Below are positions 12,753-15,793 of a stretch of DNA of 15,793 bases, one piece after another (the first letter of the stretch is position 1; the number at the start of each line of letters is the position of its first letter). Source of the DNA: JBFMFR01 sp040752025 (GTDB lineage Bacteria > Chloroflexota > Anaerolineae > Anaerolineales > UBA4823); NCBI GenBank assembly GCA_040752025.1, contig JBFMFR010000081.1:1-15793 (forward strand). The letters are read 5' to 3'. Made by a program: the position numbers and the translations under genes. The notes under the pieces are model-generated. The model saw only the letters and a list, made by a program, of their open reading frames with translations. It did no database searches and had not been told where the DNA came from.

Positions 12753-13130
12753 TTATCTGTACTGCTGTAAATACACCACACAGTCTCGAATTTCGTCAGC
12801 CGTCAGCTTATTCAACAATCGCAAAGCGCGCTTGAGCAAGTCGCTAAACCTTCGCCGGCTGTACTGTTCTGAAGAAACAATGATCCCGGCGTGGGAACGC
12901 CCTGCAGCAGCGTACTCTCTCGCCAATTGTAAGAAGTGCCGGGCATTACAGGTGAGGATCGCCATTCCATTCTGCGTTGCATATTCCAATTGAGCATGAT
13001 CGTCTGCATTGAGCAGGCCCGCCTCTGCAGCACTCTGAGCATCGAAACCACGCTCACGCAACGCCAGAGCCAGTTCGCTGGTGATATCCTCATCCGTATA
13101 CAACCGGATAAACAGGCGCTCTTCAGCCAT
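12753..13130 (-). CDS. DUF5615 PIN-like toxin
   Basis: A 125-residue protein of the DUF5615 (Mut7-C/PIN-like) family, putative nuclease toxins paired with DUF433 proteins. It has the opening LYTDEDITSELALALRERGFD with Asp13 and Asp15, the AGLLNADDHAQLEYATQNG segment and AILTCNARHFLQLA (58-71), then GRSHAGIIVSSEQYS. In the family the last motif is usually T-x-N-x-x-DF; here the aspartate position holds His65, which could weaken metal binding. Its ATG overlaps the DUF433 stop by 8 bases. Activity has not been shown for this particular protein and is inferred from the PIN-like fold. Confidence 0.85.
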   Translation of the reverse strand: MAEERLFIRLYTDEDITSELALALRERGFDAQSAAEAGLLNADDHAQLEYATQNGMAILTCNARHFLQLAREYAAAGRSHAGIIVSSEQYSRRRFSDLLKRALRLLNKLTADEIRDCVVYLQQYR

Positions 13131-13479
13131 TCTCCGGCTTGGAGTCGAACGAGATAAAACCCCGCTCGTTGATTTGCGCGCCTTGTTCGGAGATCACATA
13201 CTCCACCCGGTTAGCCATGATCTCCTTCTCGATCTCGGCACGATGATCCAGGTAATAACTGATCGCATCATGCACTGCGGCTGCGCTCAGGTGAGGGTAA
13301 GCATGCAGGATATCCTCTACCGAGTCACCCTCGCGATACATTTGCACCACCAACCGCACCGCGATGCGGCTGCCCCGGATCATCGCCGTCGTCCCTTCGC
13401 CAGCCCCACTGTGGACAACATATGGGTGTTCGGTAGGCCGTTCACCCGGCCCAATCTGCGCTGCAAAAGTGGATGCCAT
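13123..13479 (-). CDS. DUF433 antitoxin (VapB-like)
   Basis: A 118-residue protein. The DUF433 domain (about 33-85) reads MIRGSRIAVRLVVQMYREGD, then SVEDILHAYPHLSAAAVHDAISYYLDH, an HTH-like fold expected to bind DNA and cover the DUF5615 partner. The ATG at 13479 has a GTGGAGG ribosome site. The GTG at 13491, four codons upstream, is the alternative start but overlaps that site. The tail ends PENG at TGA 13123-13125, overlapping the toxin start by 8 bases. Confidence 0.87.
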   Translation of the reverse strand: MASTFAAQIGPGERPTEHPYVVHSGAGEGTTAMIRGSRIAVRLVVQMYREGDSVEDILHAYPHLSAAAVHDAISYYLDHRAEIEKEIMANRVEYVISEQGAQINERGFISFDSKPENG

Positions 13480-13495
13480 CTTTGCCTCCACGAAT

Positions 13496-13504
13496 ATTGT
13501 AACA
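13496..13504 (-). promoter_or_regulatory. Extended -10 promoter of the DUF433-DUF5615 module
   Basis: TGTTACAAT (complement of 13496-13504) stands 16 bases before the ATG, so the leader is very short, only about ten bases and containing the GGAGG site. The RHS match ends about 50 bases further upstream, so the promoter belongs to the module. Confidence 0.5.
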
Positions 13505-13552
13505 TACCCGCCATCTCTTTACCCCAAATAGGCAACCCTTGGTCGCAGAATG

Positions 13553-13888
13553 CCCCCCATCCACCCACTGGCGCACACTGCCCAGGGCATCGCCCAGGAA
13601 GTAGCCGGTGCTGCTTGCGCCTTGCTGCGCAATGCGCCCCAGGCCATACAGGTAGGCATAATTGTTGTCCGCCAGCACCTGCGTCAGCCCGGCGGCGCTG
13701 TCCAGCACGAAGGTTTTGCTTACGCCATTTGTCGTTTGCCTCACCAGATCACCCAACCCATTGTACTCGAATTCCATTAAATTCGTCTGCCAGCTCATCG
13801 CCGCCAGCCGGTTGGCATACGTGTAAGTGTAAACGCTCGTGCCATCCGAGAGCAGGTTGCCGTTATCGTCCCAGGTGTACCCCACCCC
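13553..13888 (-). pseudogene. RHS core fragment D (largest)
   Basis: About 110 residues of RHS core in one frame: VGYTWDDNGNLLSDG, YTYTYANRLAAMSW, MEFEYNGLGDLVRQT, YLYGLGRIAQQGASSTGYFLG and GDALGSVRQWVDG. These are the YD-repeat (GN-L) and wall motifs of the RHS beta-cocoon. The match to RHS stops at the glycine pair after WVDG and the frame then runs on into unrelated sequence. No start codon or signal of its own is credible, so it is an orphaned piece. It lies downstream of the edge RHS gene and its partner, where orphan cassettes are expected. Confidence 0.9.
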
Positions 13889-13929
13889 GCCATGTCTGCC
13901 GAACTGCACCACGTGAACGACCCTCCAAA

Positions 13930-13945
13930 GCCGGAATGATCCGGC
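13930..13945 (-). repeat. Small hairpin between the propeller gene and RHS fragment D
   Basis: Six-base arms GCCGGA/TCCGGC surround a 4-base loop. It lies 22 bases after the propeller gene stop and could end that transcript, but the following bases (TTTGGAGGG on the minus strand) are a poor T-run. The stretch 13889-13967 otherwise matches neither RHS nor anything I recognise. Confidence 0.25.
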
Positions 13946-13967
13946 GCTGCTGCCCAGGCGGGGCAAT

Positions 13968-15041
13968 TCATGCCCCGTTAGGCTTCACCACAAGTAACTC
14001 CCCGCTGTCACCAAAGAAAATCAACACCTCACCATCTGGCGTTACAGCAATGAAGTAAGAATACCCTCGATTGTCATTCGGAGATAATTTTGTAGGAGCA
14101 AATTGCGTCTCACTCAGAGTAGCACCCGTCTGCAAATCAAACTCGACGAGCGTGAAATCATCCCGAAGTGCGTAACCGGCCATCTTTTCGTAATGAATTG
14201 CACTGTTGGCTCTAAATCTATCCAAACTACACCAGAGATACGCCCCACCTGAAAGGTCCAGGGTGCAGTAATTCCTCATCTCCGATTTTACGAGAAGGGT
14301 AGTTGGGTTTATTTGCATCGGGGTAAGTTTATCATCTACCAAAAAAGCCCTTTCGCGATTTTCCCAAATCACTTCTCCGGTTGTCTGATCTCTCCCTTCC
14401 AGACCGGCAGGGGTCGCTGGGTAAATCTCGATCTGGTCTTCCAGCCAAAGAAGGTCCCCCTTTGGCCAGCTACGCAAGATTTCCCCCGTGATCGGATCGA
14501 TTTCAAAGATGGTATCGCCGTAGTAAATTCTCAAGATTGAGCGTTCTTGCTCCAGTTGCGAAACCACTGAAACATGCCCCTCTCCTAAAACGGATGACCA
14601 GATCACATCGCCTGTTGCCGCATTGCACGCATAGACTCCCAACGCGGTGGTGACATACAGGGTGGACTGCGAAACAATAATTGCACCAACGCCGCCGCCT
14701 TGTTTCAAAGGTGGCTTGCGCTGCCATAAATATGTACCGCTGCGTGTCTCAAATGCAAACAAAAAATCCTTGATTGAATCATATGAATAATAAACCCCAG
14801 AAGGATTAACTGCTCCTGTATCGCCACTAGAGTGCGAAAATTTATAAATCGCCTGAACGTCTGGATCACCTGTGCCGCCGATCAGTGTCCTGACATAAAC
14901 CGGTGGCTTGTTTTGCCAATTGCGTAATCCTCCCCATACCATAAACAGCACGAACAGAGCAATTGCTATCGAAGGTAAAGGGAGCCTTCTTCGCGGATTT
15001 GACATCTTTCTTGTCCGTTCGTCCACATTTATCTTCCTCAT
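13968..15041 (-). CDS. Membrane-anchored PQQ-like beta-propeller protein, possible immunity partner
   Basis: A 357-residue protein. After a basic start, one transmembrane helix (about 24-40, SIAIALFVLFMVWGGL) should anchor it with the rest outside the cytoplasm. The ectodomain has six PQQ-like repeats of the type D-x-x-TG-x-x-x-W, for example FETRSGTYLWQ, CNAATGDVIWS, IDPITGEILRS, RDQTTGEVIWE and LDLSGGAYLWC. The ATG at 15041 overlaps the stop of the upstream RHS-tip gene by 4 bases, so it is translationally coupled to it. In polymorphic toxin loci this position belongs to the immunity gene, and a secreted-side propeller could bind a toxin there. No PQQ-binding enzyme active site is seen. A non-immunity role (assembly or surface protein) is equally open. 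Confidence 0.65.
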   Translation of the reverse strand: MRKINVDERTRKMSNPRRRLPLPSIAIALFVLFMVWGGLRNWQNKPPVYVRTLIGGTGDPDVQAIYKFSHSSGDTGAVNPSGVYYSYDSIKDFLFAFETRSGTYLWQRKPPLKQGGGVGAIIVSQSTLYVTTALGVYACNAATGDVIWSSVLGEGHVSVVSQLEQERSILRIYYGDTIFEIDPITGEILRSWPKGDLLWLEDQIEIYPATPAGLEGRDQTTGEVIWENRERAFLVDDKLTPMQINPTTLLVKSEMRNYCTLDLSGGAYLWCSLDRFRANSAIHYEKMAGYALRDDFTLVEFDLQTGATLSETQFAPTKLSPNDNRGYSYFIAVTPDGEVLIFFGDSGELLVVKPNGA

Positions 15042-15793
15042 TGGCCGCTTGCATTTTCAATGGCCCATTTTGTATACGCTTCATAAATAGCTGCTTGCGT
15101 GAGCGCTGCTGAAACTGCCCCAGCTCTCTGAGAACCTATGGCAGAACAAAAATATCCTCCCATGTTTGTTGGGGAGCCATCCCCCGATAGTATATCACCA
15201 ACTAGTGAACCCAAATTCACTTTTCCATTCGAATCCGCGTAGTAACGCACACCATTATTTTTTTCATACTTGTAAACAGTTCTAAAACTGACAATTTCGC
15301 CGGGCAGTAATCCTATTCCAGCGGAAACATAGTCAAAGATTCCTCCAACGTTCCCGTCTGGTGAGTGAAAATAGCCTATACCGCCTCCAACGCCCACAGT
15401 AAGAAGTCCAGTCGATACCCCTATGTAAAGGCCTTCGAAGAGACCTTTATAGTCCTTCTCAATCTGTATTTTATCGCTTACCGTGTACTCATGTTTCCAC
15501 TCAAAACCCCATAACGGCCCTGCATAGATCGCTCCGCCGAACGATGCAACTAGCCCACCGATTTTCCCTTCATAATTAAAATAAGCTCTTGTCATTGTGG
15601 CGAAGTCGTATACAACTTCACGTCCAAAAATACCGCCAGATCCCAAACCACTATCAAACGACTCTCCTTCCATGTAGCCGAGGCTAGGTGGAAGCGGCGC
15701 TATTTGAGGTGGTATATCACATGGATCCAAAATAGAGACGAGTGTAGAAGCTGGTGGTAAATACATTGGGGGCGCAGAAGTTCCGCTTGGATC
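15038..15793 (-). CDS. C-terminal tip of a larger, probably RHS, protein (cut by window edge)
   Basis: The frame is open to the right edge: codons from 15793 read DPSGTSAPP before the first internal methionine at 15766, so this is the end of a longer gene. DPSG is the residue set that follows the core (YIDPSG) in many RHS proteins. The remaining 242 residues are a variable tip with two proline-rich stretches, MTRAYFNYEGKIGG, a glycine-rich segment GVSTGLLTVGVGGGIGYFHS (about 130-150 of the visible part) and an alanine-rich tail. I recognise no nuclease or other toxin motif. The glycine-rich amphipathic strands could suggest a membrane-active or barrel-like fold, but that is a guess. It overlaps the propeller gene by 4 bases. 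Confidence 0.6.
   Translation of the reverse strand, partial: DPSGTSAPPMYLPPASTLVSILDPCDIPPQIAPLPPSLGYMEGESFDSGLGSGGIFGREVVYDFATMTRAYFNYEGKIGGLVASFGGAIYAGPLWGFEWKHEYTVSDKIQIEKDYKGLFEGLYIGVSTGLLTVGVGGGIGYFHSPDGNVGGIFDYVSAGIGLLPGEIVSFRTVYKYEKNNGVRYYADSNGKVNLGSLVGDILSGDGSPTNMGGYFCSAIGSQRAGAVSAALTQAAIYEAYTKWAIENASGQ

Larger units (their letters stand above)
10595..13595. repeat. Four-copy 39-bp direct repeat marking RHS-TA junctions
   Basis: The same 39 bases occur at 10595-10633, 11645-11683, 12705-12743 and 13557-13595, all in one orientation. Only four columns vary among the copies (offsets 12, 30, 33 and 37). On the minus strand they encode GDALGSVRQWVDG of an RHS protein, and two of the variable columns are synonymous third positions. 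Start-to-start spacing is 1050, 1060 and 852 bases, one TA module per interval. Confidence 0.9.

Noticed and set aside
10595..13595. CRISPR array, because of four regularly spaced direct repeats
   Set aside because: The repeats are 39 bp but lie 0.85-1.06 kb apart, encode an RHS motif and have whole genes between them.
10595..13595. Integron cassette array with attC sites
   Set aside because: The repeats are not imperfect palindromes, no integrase is visible and the modules carry their own promoters. Only the general layout is similar.
14866..15084. A minus-strand frame reading VYGMGRITQLAKQATG, similar to the RHS motif YGLGRIAQQGASSTG
   Set aside because: It is an alternative frame of the propeller gene start, whose own frame gives a proper transmembrane helix there. 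The DNA does not resemble the RHS fragments.

Overview
The window reads as a GC-rich chromosomal segment of a free-living bacterium. The dispersed intergenic repeats, the RHS remnants next to many VapBC-type modules, and the DUF433/DUF5615 pair are all reminiscent of Chloroflexota (Anaerolineae-like). This is an inference from style, because no rRNA or marker gene is present.

Left part (1-1300): a graveyard of toxin-antitoxin (TA) genes. A small promoter-proximal ORF is broken by a one-base deletion. A perfect 44-bp palindrome follows it. Next is an intact HigA-type antitoxin whose HigB toxin survives only as its last 22 codons.

Centre (1300-9400): ordinary metabolism and regulation. A TetR repressor with a clear promoter/operator precedes two overlapping short-chain dehydrogenase genes. 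A fucose-permease-like MFS transporter converges on them with an 89-bp 3' overlap. It is divergent from a DeoR-family repressor and a tandem-GNAT acetyltransferase, with face-to-face promoters and a small palindrome in the shared region. A complete S9 (dipeptidyl-peptidase IV-like) serine peptidase follows. Two dispersed inverted-repeat elements flank the 2.1-7.0 kb block.

Right part (9.5-15.8 kb): accessory DNA. A ribbon-helix-helix antitoxin sits in front of a PIN toxin that has lost its middle. Then, all on the minus strand, come four complete two-gene TA modules: AbrB/PIN, nucleotidyltransferase/HEPN, AbrB/PIN and DUF433/DUF5615. Each is preceded and/or followed by a fragment of the same RHS-repeat protein core, with a 39-bp block around GDALGSVRQWVDG present four times at 0.85-1.06 kb spacing. 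At the right edge, the C-terminal tip of a larger, probably RHS, protein (starting DPSG) overlaps by 4 bp a membrane-anchored PQQ-like beta-propeller gene. Read on the minus strand this is the layout of an RHS locus followed by orphan core-tip cassettes, but with self-contained, promoter-bearing TA modules where toxin tips and immunity genes would be expected. I regard this RHS-TA cassette array as the most interesting part of the window.
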